Assembly: GCF_902459695.1 (NCBI RefSeq)
Contig: NZ_CABPRZ010000002.1
Span: 345,112 to 409,111, forward strand
Direction: 5' to 3'
Length of the DNA: 64,000 nt
From: Pandoraea terrae
GTDB taxonomy: Bacteria; Pseudomonadota; Gammaproteobacteria; Burkholderiales; Burkholderiaceae
Part shown: positions 1 through 7,856 of the stretch, in pieces
Layout of the letters: each line of letters starts with the position of its first letter
How positions within the stretch are numbered: position 1 is the first letter of the stretch
The notes under the pieces: generated by a model
Seen by the model: the letters and a program-made list of their open reading frames with translations, nothing else
The model's database searches: none
Told to the model about the DNA's origin: nothing
Made by a program: the position numbers and the translations under genes

Positions 1-750
1 TTCTTCGCCCTTGAAGCGGTTGACGACGTCCTTATAGGCTTCGGAGACATCCGAGCCGTCGATATGAATGGCCGGCACGCCCTGGTTGGAGGCATGCAGA
101 ACCGATTCGGACTCCGGAATAACACCGATCAGCTTGATACGGAGAATTTCCTGGATGTCCTCGAGCGACAGCATCTGGCCGTCGTTGACGCGCTTCGGGT
201 TGTAGCGCGTGATCAGCAGATGTTCCTTGATCGGCTCGCTGCCTTCGATGGCACGCTTCGTCTTGGAGGCGAGAATGCCGAGAATGCGGTCGGAATCGCG
301 AACTGACGAAACCTCCGGATTCGTGACGACGAGCGCTTCGTCGGCAAAATGCATGGCGAGCAGCGCGCCGCTTTCGATCCCGGCGGGCGAATCGCAGATG
401 ATGTATTCAAAGCCCATGTCCGTGAGGTCATTGATGACCTTCTCGACGCCTTCCTGGGTCAGCGCTTCCTTGTCGCGCGTTTGCGATGCCGGAAGAATGA
501 ACAGGTTGTCGCAGGCCTTGTCCTTGATCAGCGCCTGATTGAGGTTCGCTTCGCCCTGGATCACGTTGATCAGGTCGTACACCACGCGACGCTCGCAGCC
601 CATGATCAGATCGAGGTTGCGCAGGCCGACGTCGAAGTCGATCACTGCGGTCTTGTGGCCGTGCAGCGCAAGGCCGGCGGAAAAACTGGCACTGGTCGTG
701 GTCTTGCCGACACCACCCTTGCCAGAGGTCACCACAATCACTTTTGCCAT
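1..750 (-). CDS. minD: septum site-determining protein MinD (3' end cut by window edge)
   Basis: Membrane-associated ATPase that recruits MinC and oscillates with MinE to keep the division septum at midcell. The N-terminus carries the deviant Walker A motif KGGVGKTT starting about residue 11, followed by VIDFDVGLRNLDLIMG and, further on, the Walker B-like YIICDSPAGIE, all typical of MinD. The start is the ATG at 750-748. The frame runs off the left edge after 250 codons; the family is about 270 residues, so roughly 20 residues are missing. It lies 125 nt downstream of minC on the same strand, and minE would be expected just outside the window. Confidence 0.97.
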   Translation of the reverse strand, partial: MAKVIVVTSGKGGVGKTTTSASFSAGLALHGHKTAVIDFDVGLRNLDLIMGCERRVVYDLINVIQGEANLNQALIKDKACDNLFILPASQTRDKEALTQEGVEKVINDLTDMGFEYIICDSPAGIESGALLAMHFADEALVVTNPEVSSVRDSDRILGILASKTKRAIEGSEPIKEHLLITRYNPKRVNDGQMLSLEDIQEILRIKLIGVIPESESVLHASNQGVPAIHIDGSDVSEAYKDVVNRFKGEE

Positions 751-875
751 CTGTCGATGCCTTCCCAAACTATGGATGAATATTCAGGGCACGCGTTGCC
801 ACGCATCCGTCGAATCTTGTTTTTGATTCGCCGGTACCGACCGCATACCCCGCGGCGCCGGACGAATCCGTTACT

Positions 876-1622
876 TTACTTGAGCCCGAGGGGCTCGAAA
901 ATCAGCTTGTCGTCGACCAGCCGCACTTGCACCGAGCGGCCTTGCACTTCGGCGGGGAGCACATGCTCCCCGGTCCGGTAGATACCGGCGATGGAAATCA
1001 GTTCGGGCTCCAGGCAGGTGCAGAAAATCCGGGCGTCCAGGTTACCTCGCACCCCGGCCAGCGCGCGCCCCCGCAACGGGGCATAAATGTGAATATTCCC
1101 TTCCGCAATGACCTCTGCCCCATAACTGACGAGATCGAGCACCACCAGGTCGCCCTTCGCGTAGACCTGTTGGCCGGAACGCAACGGCTTGTCGATGATC
1201 GTCGTGGGGACGGCGGGCGGTTCCGGCGCGACCGTCGCTGCCGGCGCCGGTGCATCGACCGCGGCATCCGCCGCAGGGTCGTCCTTGCCGCCACGCGACG
1301 CGCGGCGCTCATGGCTGTCGAGCCATGGCAATCCGTCGGCATGCGCCCAATCCGCCTGATTCGGGTGCGCGACGACGCCGATCGGCGTCATCTTGAACTC
1401 GGCAAGCAGCGCGGCGAGCTCAGGCACCGGCACGGTTTCGCCGGCTCCAAGGCGGCGCACGTCGATCGCCACCACGTCGCCGGCGAAAAATTCGGGTGTC
1501 GCCTCGAAACGCTGCGCCAATTCGGTGCGCAGTGTGTCCAATTGCGGCGTCTTGACAACGAAATGCAGGGTATCCACGGCACCGCTGCGCAACTCGAAGT
1601 ATGGCGTTTTCTTCTGCGGCAT
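876..1622 (-). CDS. minC: septum site-determining protein MinC
   Basis: Inhibitor of FtsZ polymerisation that acts with MinD. The N-terminal domain (about residues 1-110, beginning [14 protein letters not shown]) is joined by an Ala/Pro-rich linker ([17 protein letters not shown]) to the C-terminal beta-helix domain. That domain has [16 protein letters not shown] and the conserved [18 protein letters not shown] and [18 protein letters not shown] segments used for dimerisation and MinD binding. The frame is open further upstream to a TTG, but the ATG at 1622 fits the family start best. It is 248 aa and first in a minC-minD operon. Confidence 0.95.
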   Translation of the reverse strand: MPQKKTPYFELRSGAVDTLHFVVKTPQLDTLRTELAQRFEATPEFFAGDVVAIDVRRLGAGETVPVPELAALLAEFKMTPIGVVAHPNQADWAHADGLPWLDSHERRASRGGKDDPAADAAVDAPAPAATVAPEPPAVPTTIIDKPLRSGQQVYAKGDLVVLDLVSYGAEVIAEGNIHIYAPLRGRALAGVRGNLDARIFCTCLEPELISIAGIYRTGEHVLPAEVQGRSVQVRLVDDKLIFEPLGLK

Positions 1623-1912
1623 GTCTGGTTGTCGTTGATGGGCGGCGCCGCGCAAGTCCGAAGGATTCGCGTGCGAACGTTTGGAAATTGGGCCATTCTA
1701 CCGTTGTCCGCGCCCGTGCAAACCCCGAAAAAGCAGTCAATTATGGAAAACGTGGTCTTTTGCACCGCAACAGGTGCACGTTTTCCGGGCCTCAGTGTCC
1801 CGCGATACCGTTTATCGGCGGCTCGGAATATTCCAGGATTCCGGTGCTGCGACGCAGCATCGAAAGTCGGAAAATTGTCGCGCAACTGCCATATTCGTGT
1901 CCTATTCTTAAA

Positions 1913-1928
1913 GTCCCTAATCAGGGAC
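1913..1928. promoter_or_regulatory. short palindrome upstream of a small gene
   Basis: GTCCCT and AGGGAC form a perfect 6-bp inverted repeat with a 4-nt centre (AATC), 31 nt before the ATG of the 62-aa gene. It lies in the 337-nt gap between divergent minC and that gene. It could be an operator or a leader hairpin; no regulator is identified. No other convincing feature was seen in 1623-1959. Confidence 0.3.
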
Positions 1929-1959
1929 CCCCTGTTGAACCGCAAACCGGGAGACGAAG

Positions 1960-2148
1960 ATGCTGAGTCATCATGAATTTGCCACCCTTATGCTGGTCAA
2001 GGATGCTCCGGACCAAGTGGAGCTTGACCGCCCGGACCTCGATTCGCTACTGGAGAGCAAGCTGATCGAATGGGAAAAGTTGTCGACGGGCGCGCAACGC
2101 CCTCGATTGACTGTCCAAGGCAAATATGTACTCCAAGCTGTCGCGTAA
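1960..2148 (+). CDS. small uncharacterised protein, 62 aa
   Basis: Not recognised by function. The ATG is preceded by a good ribosome-binding site (GGGAGACGAAG), and the gene is followed 25 nt later by a strong Rho-independent terminator, so it looks like a real single-gene unit. The product (MLSHHEFATLMLVKD...) is soluble, with an acidic first half and a basic C-terminal end (PRLTVQGKYVLQAVA) that could form a small winged-helix-like strand pair. No signal peptide or membrane segment is visible. It is divergent from minC. Confidence 0.75.
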   Translation: MLSHHEFATLMLVKDAPDQVELDRPDLDSLLESKLIEWEKLSTGAQRPRLTVQGKYVLQAVA

Positions 2149-2173
2149 ACGTTCGGTATCCTGCAAGAATACG

Positions 2174-2200
2174 AAAAACCCGCCCTTTGGCGGGTTTTTT
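2174..2200 (+). terminator. Rho-independent terminator after the 62-aa gene
   Basis: The hairpin AAAACCCGCC / CTTT / GGCGGGTTTT is followed by a T run. It ends the small gene at 1960-2148 and, being symmetric with an A run on the other side, could also stop transcription coming from the minus-strand small genes. Confidence 0.9.
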
Positions 2201-2257
2201 GTTGGGTAAGTCTGGAACGGCACAAGGCTGACAGCCGCTTATCTCCGTTCTCCCCCT

Positions 2258-2422
2258 TCAATGGCCGTGACGCACGCGCTCCCAGAATGGGCGGCGCGGA
2301 TCGACAAGTTCGCGGTGCTTCCGGTGCGTGCGCCAGTAATCGACGAGCACCAGCAATACGGCGACCATACCGAATCCGGCCAAGGCGAGCAGCACGAGCC
2401 ATGGTGCTTCCCAAGCCGACAT
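2258..2422 (-). CDS. small single-pass membrane protein, 54 aa
   Basis: Found by reading the minus strand. The ATG at 2422 is preceded by GGAGG at good spacing (GGAGGTTGTCC). The product starts MSAWEAPWLVLLALAGFGMV and has one hydrophobic segment (about residues 8-27) followed by a strongly basic tail (YWRTHRKHRELVDPRRPFWE). This predicts an inner-membrane protein with a cytoplasmic C-terminus by the positive-inside rule. Function unknown. It lies 29 nt downstream of a second gene of the same design, so the two are probably co-transcribed. Confidence 0.65.
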   Translation of the reverse strand: MSAWEAPWLVLLALAGFGMVAVLLVLVDYWRTHRKHRELVDPRRPFWERVRHGH

Positions 2423-2451
2423 GGACAACCTCCCTACGTTTTTACAACCTT

Positions 2452-2610
2452 TCAGCCGTGACGAATGCGACCGCGCCCCTTCAGGCTGCGTAGCAGACGG
2501 CCACGGGCCTTCGGATGTTCACGGCACCAATCGCGGTCGACGAGCCAAGCCACCGCTGCCGCGACGACCAGCACGATCACCATCATGGCTATCAAGCTCC
2601 CTGAAAGCAT
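2452..2610 (-). CDS. small single-pass membrane protein, 52 aa
   Basis: Minus-strand gene with a strong ribosome-binding site (AGGAGGCCGCC before the ATG at 2610). The product starts MLSGSLIAMMVIVLVVAAAV, a single transmembrane helix, followed by a basic tail (CREHPKARGRLLRSLKGRGR). It has the same architecture as the 54-aa neighbour downstream, which suggests a paired small membrane-protein operon. Neither protein is recognised by function. Confidence 0.65.
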   Translation of the reverse strand: MLSGSLIAMMVIVLVVAAAVAWLVDRDWCREHPKARGRLLRSLKGRGRIRHG

Positions 2611-3035
2611 GGCGGCCTCCTATCTTTGACATGGCGGGATGGCACGCTTCCATTCTAGGCAAACCCCGTCAACTTGGGAACGGGAACGGCATCGGGGTAT
2701 ACGGGGGGAATCGCTCGCGAATCGGACCTCTGGCAAGATGAGCGAACGCGCTTCAACCCTGGCAGCGGATCGGACGCCCTCCCCCTGCGGCACCCAGGCA
2801 GGAAAATCCGGCCGACGACAGGATGCCGCGGAAAAATAACAAAAATATGTCAGCGAACGCCTGATCGAACGGAAATTCGCGCAGACGCCGCGCCAGGGAC
2901 TCGGACACCGGCAGCAACGTCGCACAAGCGTGGTCGAGCCGAACTTTCCGCTTGTGCGCTCCGACTGTCTTGTCGCCAAAAAGAGCACACAATGTTTCCG
3001 TGGCGACAGCCCCGTTCTGGATCCAGGAGCATGAG
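2611..3035. other. intergenic region without a supported gene
   Basis: About 425 nt between the minus-strand small genes and the plus-strand SDR gene. Open frames exist on both strands, but none has a ribosome-binding site together with a recognisable product. It should hold the divergent promoters of its two neighbours. Confidence 0.5.
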
Positions 3036-3749
3036 ATGACGAAATTCGAAAGCCAGCGCGTGCTGGTCATCGGCGGCAGTTCCGGTATCGGACTTGCTGC
3101 GGCACAAGCATTCGCCGCCTCTGGCGCGGCGGTGACCATCGCATCGCGCAGTCAGGCCAAGCTCGACGCGGCGTTGTCCGCGATCGGGCCCGGCGCGCGG
3201 GCTGTCAAACTCGACACCACGGATGCCGATGCCGTGCAGCATTTTTTCGACGGGCACGATCCGTGGGACCATGTCATCGTTTCCGCCGCGCAAACCGCCA
3301 GCGGCCCGGTACGCAAGCTTCCACTGGCAGATGCCCAAGCGGCACTTGGCAGCAAATTCTGGGGGGCGTATCACGTGGCCCGCGCGGCGCGCATTCGAGA
3401 TGGCGGCACCCTCACGCTGGTTTCGGGATACCTGAGCGTGCGCCCGAGCGCCGCATCGGTCCTGCAAGGCGCCATCAACGCCGCGATTGAGGCGCTGGGC
3501 CGTGGCCTTGCGCTGGAACTGGCGCCGGTACGCGTGAACACCGTGTCGCCGGGCCTGACGGTCACGCCGCTGTGGGACAAAATGAGCGAGGACGACCGGG
3601 CCACGATGTTCGCCAACGCAGCGGCACGCCTGCCTGCGCGGCGCGTCGTCGCAGCTGCCGACGTCGCCAACGCCATCATCTATCTGGCCAGCACGCCGAG
3701 CGCTACCGGCTCCACCGTCCTGCTGGATGCCGGCGGCGCGATCGCGTAG
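3036..3749 (+). CDS. short-chain dehydrogenase/reductase family protein with atypical active site
   Basis: 237 aa Rossmann-fold protein. The nucleotide-binding GGSSGIG motif lies at about residues 13-19. The start is the ATG at 3036, preceded by CAGGAG. Downstream, the segment AAIEALGRGLALELAPVRVN and the loop NTVSPGLTVTPLW align well with classical SDRs. However, the YxxxK active-site positions read QGAIN, so the catalytic Tyr and Lys both appear to be replaced. The serine-region segment LTLVSGYLS is kept. It may bind NAD(P)(H) without normal dehydrogenase activity, or use another mechanism. It stands alone and converges with rdgC. Confidence 0.85.
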   Translation: MTKFESQRVLVIGGSSGIGLAAAQAFAASGAAVTIASRSQAKLDAALSAIGPGARAVKLDTTDADAVQHFFDGHDPWDHVIVSAAQTASGPVRKLPLADAQAALGSKFWGAYHVARAARIRDGGTLTLVSGYLSVRPSAASVLQGAINAAIEALGRGLALELAPVRVNTVSPGLTVTPLWDKMSEDDRATMFANAAARLPARRVVAAADVANAIIYLASTPSATGSTVLLDAGGAIA

Positions 3750-3760
3750 CAGCAGCGCCC

Positions 3761-4669
3761 TCAGGCCGCCTTGTCGAGCGCCCGTTCGCCGCCCAGCGCT
3801 TCGACGAGGTCGGCCAGCATCCTGGCGAGTTCGCCGGTCATGAGCGCGAAGTCGGCCTCGAACTTCTCGTCGTCGCCTTGCGCGGTCGGATCGGCCGCAT
3901 CCTTGATCACATCGAGCGGCGCCACGCGCTTGACGACAAACGCGTCGGTCAGCACGAACGAAATCCGGTCCGCCCAGGTCATCGCCAGGCGCGTGCAGCG
4001 CTTGCCCGCTTCGATATGGCGGCGAACGTCGTCGCCGTCGAGCGGATGGCGCACGTAGCGCACGGCCGCCTTTTCGTCGGCATTCGAGCGCAACTCGACA
4101 TCCTGATCGATCGAGAATCCGCCCGGCGTGTCCGCGCCGGCGAGCCAGGATGTCATCGAGGCCACTGGCGCTTCATTGAGCTGCACGGTTTCCAGGATGA
4201 TATCCATCGACTTCAACAGCAGGCCGCGCACTTCGTCGGCCTTGACCGGCGAGGCAGCGTCGATCACGAGCCAATGGTTGACCGGATCGATCCACACGCG
4301 CGTATCGCGACGGATACCGAAAGCGCGCGGCAGCAGTTCATCCGTGACCTGCTCCTTAAGCTCTTTCATCTGCTTGCGGCCAGGCTTGAAGCCCTGCTGC
4401 TCTTCGAGCTCTTGCGCGCGCGCCTTGGTCACCTGATTGACGACCGTCGCGGGCAACAGCTTCTTCTCCGTACGGAAAACCAGCAGGAACTGGCGATTCA
4501 CGCTATAGACCAGCGAGCCGTCATCACGCGGCGCCGCCCAGCCTTGCGTCTGCATTTCGAGGCTTCCGCCCTCGCGAAACGCATGCTTCTCGAGGGCGTC
4601 TTCCATTTGGGCGACGCTCATCGACCAGCCCGCGGGAATTCGGTGCAACTGAAGATTCTTGAACCACAT
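3761..4669 (-). CDS. rdgC: recombination-associated protein RdgC
   Basis: Ring-shaped, non-specific DNA-binding protein that modulates RecA. The N-terminal [10 protein letters not shown] and the length of about 302 aa match the RdgC family. Other family-like segments are [12 protein letters not shown] and the C-terminal [12 protein letters not shown]. The start is taken at the ATG at 4669, giving the family start MWFKNL; an ATG two codons upstream (4675) and a GTG at 4678 are also in frame, and the ribosome-binding site does not decide. It converges with the SDR gene, the two ends being 11 nt apart. Confidence 0.93.
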   Translation of the reverse strand: MWFKNLQLHRIPAGWSMSVAQMEDALEKHAFREGGSLEMQTQGWAAPRDDGSLVYSVNRQFLLVFRTEKKLLPATVVNQVTKARAQELEEQQGFKPGRKQMKELKEQVTDELLPRAFGIRRDTRVWIDPVNHWLVIDAASPVKADEVRGLLLKSMDIILETVQLNEAPVASMTSWLAGADTPGGFSIDQDVELRSNADEKAAVRYVRHPLDGDDVRRHIEAGKRCTRLAMTWADRISFVLTDAFVVKRVAPLDVIKDAADPTAQGDDEKFEADFALMTGELARMLADLVEALGGERALDKAA

Positions 4670-4713
4670 GGGCATCACCGCAAAAAAGCTTCGATTCTAC
4701 CTAACTGAGTCGG

Positions 4714-5181
4714 CTACAGGAAACGATCAAGGATCTTTCGGCTCGGTTTATCCAATTGTCCGAGGTCCCGGATCAGGAAATGGATGCCGTGGCTGTCCGT
4801 GATCAGCAAGGTCTGGGGCCCCAGGCGGCGGATGTCTTCCTCGCCCTTGAGCACGAAATCGGCCGTGCCGCGATTCGTCTCGACAGTCCACGTGCTTGGC
4901 GTCGCATACGTCGTTACGCCCGCGATGCGCGCCACTTCCGGCATGAACTCACGCGCCGCAAGCTCTTCCTTGACCAGCGCGCGCATGTCGGCGGGCAGCA
5001 CGTCGAGCCGGTCAAGCCACGCGAGCTCGTGCCCTTCCGTGGACACCAGCGCAAGGCCGTCGTCGGGCGCGCCGATCGGGAACGCGCGCACCGGCACCAC
5101 GCCTTCATGCGCGACGCCGGCCGCGTCCGTCAGCACCAGGCGGCCAAACGCGTTACGGGACAATGTGAAATCGATCTGCAT
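4714..5181 (-). CDS. DUF1854 family protein associated with cyanophycin metabolism
   Basis: 155 aa soluble protein of the DUF1854 family, recognised from LSRNAFGRLVLTDAAG, the central EGHELAWLDRLDVLP and the C-terminal LLITDSHGIHFLIRDLGQLD. The molecular role is unknown; the family is regularly found beside an ABC transporter and cyanophycin synthetases, exactly the context here. Its ATG is 12 nt downstream of the stop of the ABC transporter gene, so the two form an operon. Confidence 0.85.
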   Translation of the reverse strand: MQIDFTLSRNAFGRLVLTDAAGVAHEGVVPVRAFPIGAPDDGLALVSTEGHELAWLDRLDVLPADMRALVKEELAAREFMPEVARIAGVTTYATPSTWTVETNRGTADFVLKGEEDIRRLGPQTLLITDSHGIHFLIRDLGQLDKPSRKILDRFL

Positions 5182-5193
5182 GACTACGTCCGG

Positions 5194-7554
5194 TTAATTC
5201 GCGGAAAGCGGCTGCGCGGACGCTACCGCGGCGGCGGCAACCGCGGCGGCGCCTTCCGCATCGAGGGCCACTTCGCCGGCCTCGGCGTCGACGTTGCGCG
5301 CCTGCGCCTGATACAGTGTGTAATACGCACCCTCGCGGGCGAGCAGTTCGTCGTGATTGCCGACCTCGACGATCTTGCCGCGATCGAGCACCACGAGGCG
5401 ATCCGCCTTGCGCAGCGTCGACAGACGGTGCGCGATCGCGATCGTTGTGCGGCCCTGCACGAGATTGTCGAGCGCCTTCTGGATTTCCTTCTCGGTGGCC
5501 GTGTCGACCGATGACGTCGCCTCATCGAGAATCAGGATGCGCGGATTGATCAGCAATGCGCGCGCAATCGAGATGCGCTGGCGCTCGCCGCCCGACAGGG
5601 CCTGTCCGCGCTCGCCCACCAGCGAGTCGTAGCCGTGCGGCAAGCGCAGGATAAACTCGTGCGCATGGGCCGCGCGTGCGGCGGCAATGATCTCGGCGCG
5701 CGTGGCCTCCGGCTTGCCGTACGCGATGTTCTCCGCGATCGTGCCGAAAAAGAGGAACGGCTCCTGCAACACCAGACCGACGTTACGCCGATACTCCGAC
5801 ACCGGCAGCGCACGAATGTCGACGCCGTCGATCTGGATCGAGCCTTCGGCGATATCGTAGAAACGGCAGATCAGGTTGACGAGCGTGCTCTTGCCCGACC
5901 CGCTGTGCCCTACGAGACCGATCATCTCGCCGGGTGCGATGCGCAGGTCCATGCCGCGTATCACGGCGCGATTGCCATAACGGAATCCGATGCCGCGCAA
6001 ATCGATCGCGCCCTTCACTTCCTTCAGATGGACCGGATTGGCCGGCTCGGGCACGTTTGACACGTGATCGAGAATATCGAAGATCCGCTTCGCGCCGGCG
6101 GCCGCCTTTTGCGTGACGGACACAATCCGGCTCATCGAGTCCAGACGCGTGTAGAAGCGGCTGATGTAGGTCAGGAATGCGGTCAACACGCCGACCGTGA
6201 TCGCGTGATTCGACACCTGCCAGATACCGAAGATCCAGACCACCAGCAGACCAATTTCGGTCAGCAACGTAACCGTCGGCGAGAACAGCGACCAGACCCG
6301 GTTGACCCGGTCGTTCACGATCAGGTTGTGGCGATTGGCCTCCTTGAAGCGCGCCACTTCGCGGTTTTCCTGCGCGAACGCCTTCACAACGCGAATGCCC
6401 GGAATCGTGTCAGCCAACACATTGGTGATCTCGGACCAGATGCGGTCGACTTTCTCGAAGCCATGGCGCAACCGGTCGCGCACCAGATGAATCAGCCATG
6501 CAATGAACGGCAGCGGCAGCAACGTCACCACGGCCAGCCATGGATTGATCGAGATGAGGATCGCCGCCGTCATCACGATCATCAGCACGTCGGTCGCAAA
6601 ATCGAGCAAGTGCAGCGAGAGGAACACGCAGATCCGGTCGCTCTCCGAACCGATACGCGCCATCAGGTCGCCGGTCCGCTTGCCACCGAAGTATTCGAGC
6701 GACAGGCGCAGCAGATGCTGATACGTGGCCGTGCGCAGATCGGCGCCGATACGCTCGGACACCTTGGCCAGCAGATAGGTCCTCGCCCAGCCCAAACCCC
6801 AAGCCACCAGGCCTGCGCCGAGCAGTCCGCTCAGATAGATGCCGACCAGGTGATAGTCGATGGGCTTGCCGTTCTGGAAGGGAATCAGCACGTTGTCCAT
6901 CAACGGCATCGTCATGTACGGCGGAATCAACGTAGCGCCGGTCGCACACAAGGTCAGCAGGAAGCCGGACAGCAACTGGAACTGGTATGGACGCGCAAAA
7001 CGCCACAGGCGCAGCAAGGCCCATGTCGACGGCGGGGCCTCGACCTCCGGATTGCACTGCGGACATTCGTCGGTGCCCGGCGGCAACTCCGCGTTGCAGA
7101 TCGGGCACGTGGCGGGCGCCTCGATCTCGGCGGCCTGGCCCGACACGGCGAGATCGCGCTGGCGCACGAACGCATCGAGCAACTGCAGCGCGGCAGGGTT
7201 GCGGCCCAGCGTATAACGCCAGCAGCCCAGTCGGACCCGGGTATCGGTCAATTCGAGCATGCCGACACCGGCGTGGTCCGTATGCGTCATCTGCATGCCG
7301 GCGCGGAACGCAAAAGTTTCCCACGTTGCGGGAATCGCACCGTCGCCGGCGCGCGACAGGACGCGGCGGTCGGTCACCAGCACGTGGCCGCGCGTAAAGT
7401 GCAGCCTCGCATCGAGATCGACCGTAAGCCAGGCCACGACGGACTCGCCCGGCGCAAGCTGCGGCGCGACCTCCGGATACCACGCTTCGGCGGCAGGGGT
7501 TCGCGCCCCAATGGGTGGGCGTTCGGCTAAAACCTGTGTGGAATTGTTGTTCAT
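5194..7554 (-). CDS. ABC transporter, fused membrane and ATP-binding domains, cyanophycin-associated
   Basis: 786 aa half-transporter, probably a homodimeric exporter-type ABC protein. Order: an N-terminal PH-like beta domain (about 25-135, with RGHVLVTDRRVLSRA); a zinc-ribbon with two CxxC pairs (C150/C153 and C164/C167); a six-helix membrane domain (about 190-480); and a nucleotide-binding domain with GHSGSGKST, the signature LSGGERQRISIARAL and Walker B ILILDEATSSVD. The ATG at 7554 (MNNNSTQV) is preferred over the longer open frame. The substrate is unknown. It forms an operon with the DUF1854 gene and is divergent from the cyanophycin synthetases, so a role in handling cyanophycin, its building blocks or its breakdown products is an inference from context. 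Confidence 0.88.
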   Translation of the reverse strand: MNNNSTQVLAERPPIGARTPAAEAWYPEVAPQLAPGESVVAWLTVDLDARLHFTRGHVLVTDRRVLSRAGDGAIPATWETFAFRAGMQMTHTDHAGVGMLELTDTRVRLGCWRYTLGRNPAALQLLDAFVRQRDLAVSGQAAEIEAPATCPICNAELPPGTDECPQCNPEVEAPPSTWALLRLWRFARPYQFQLLSGFLLTLCATGATLIPPYMTMPLMDNVLIPFQNGKPIDYHLVGIYLSGLLGAGLVAWGLGWARTYLLAKVSERIGADLRTATYQHLLRLSLEYFGGKRTGDLMARIGSESDRICVFLSLHLLDFATDVLMIVMTAAILISINPWLAVVTLLPLPFIAWLIHLVRDRLRHGFEKVDRIWSEITNVLADTIPGIRVVKAFAQENREVARFKEANRHNLIVNDRVNRVWSLFSPTVTLLTEIGLLVVWIFGIWQVSNHAITVGVLTAFLTYISRFYTRLDSMSRIVSVTQKAAAGAKRIFDILDHVSNVPEPANPVHLKEVKGAIDLRGIGFRYGNRAVIRGMDLRIAPGEMIGLVGHSGSGKSTLVNLICRFYDIAEGSIQIDGVDIRALPVSEYRRNVGLVLQEPFLFFGTIAENIAYGKPEATRAEIIAAARAAHAHEFILRLPHGYDSLVGERGQALSGGERQRISIARALLINPRILILDEATSSVDTATEKEIQKALDNLVQGRTTIAIAHRLSTLRKADRLVVLDRGKIVEVGNHDELLAREGAYYTLYQAQARNVDAEAGEVALDAEGAAAVAAAAVASAQPLSAN

Positions 7555-7856
7555 TGATGCGGCAAGACGTGTCCTCAAGCGGCGGACATTGAATCCAACG
7601 GAGTGAGATCATTGAACGCGAGCCCACCCTGACGGCCCGCGAATTGCCGCAAGTATAACCAAGCGACGGCCCCGGCGGGGTTTGGTTCCCCGCATGACAC
7701 ACTGCAACATGGATTTTTTTCCCGAAACGTCAACCATCCGGCACCTGTGACGTTAACGAAAAATGTTGACGGAAATTTCCGAGCATAGATTTCGAGCAAC
7801 GCGAAGCAGCGGTTCGCACGCTCGATCCCCTGCCTTCAGCCTGAAATAGCCATTTG
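7555..7856. promoter_or_regulatory. divergent promoter region, ABC transporter / cphA
   Basis: 302 nt between divergently transcribed genes of the cyanophycin block; it must hold the promoters of both operons. A TTGACG at 7766-7771 could be a -35 element for cphA, but no convincing -10 follows at normal spacing. No gene seen. Confidence 0.4.
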
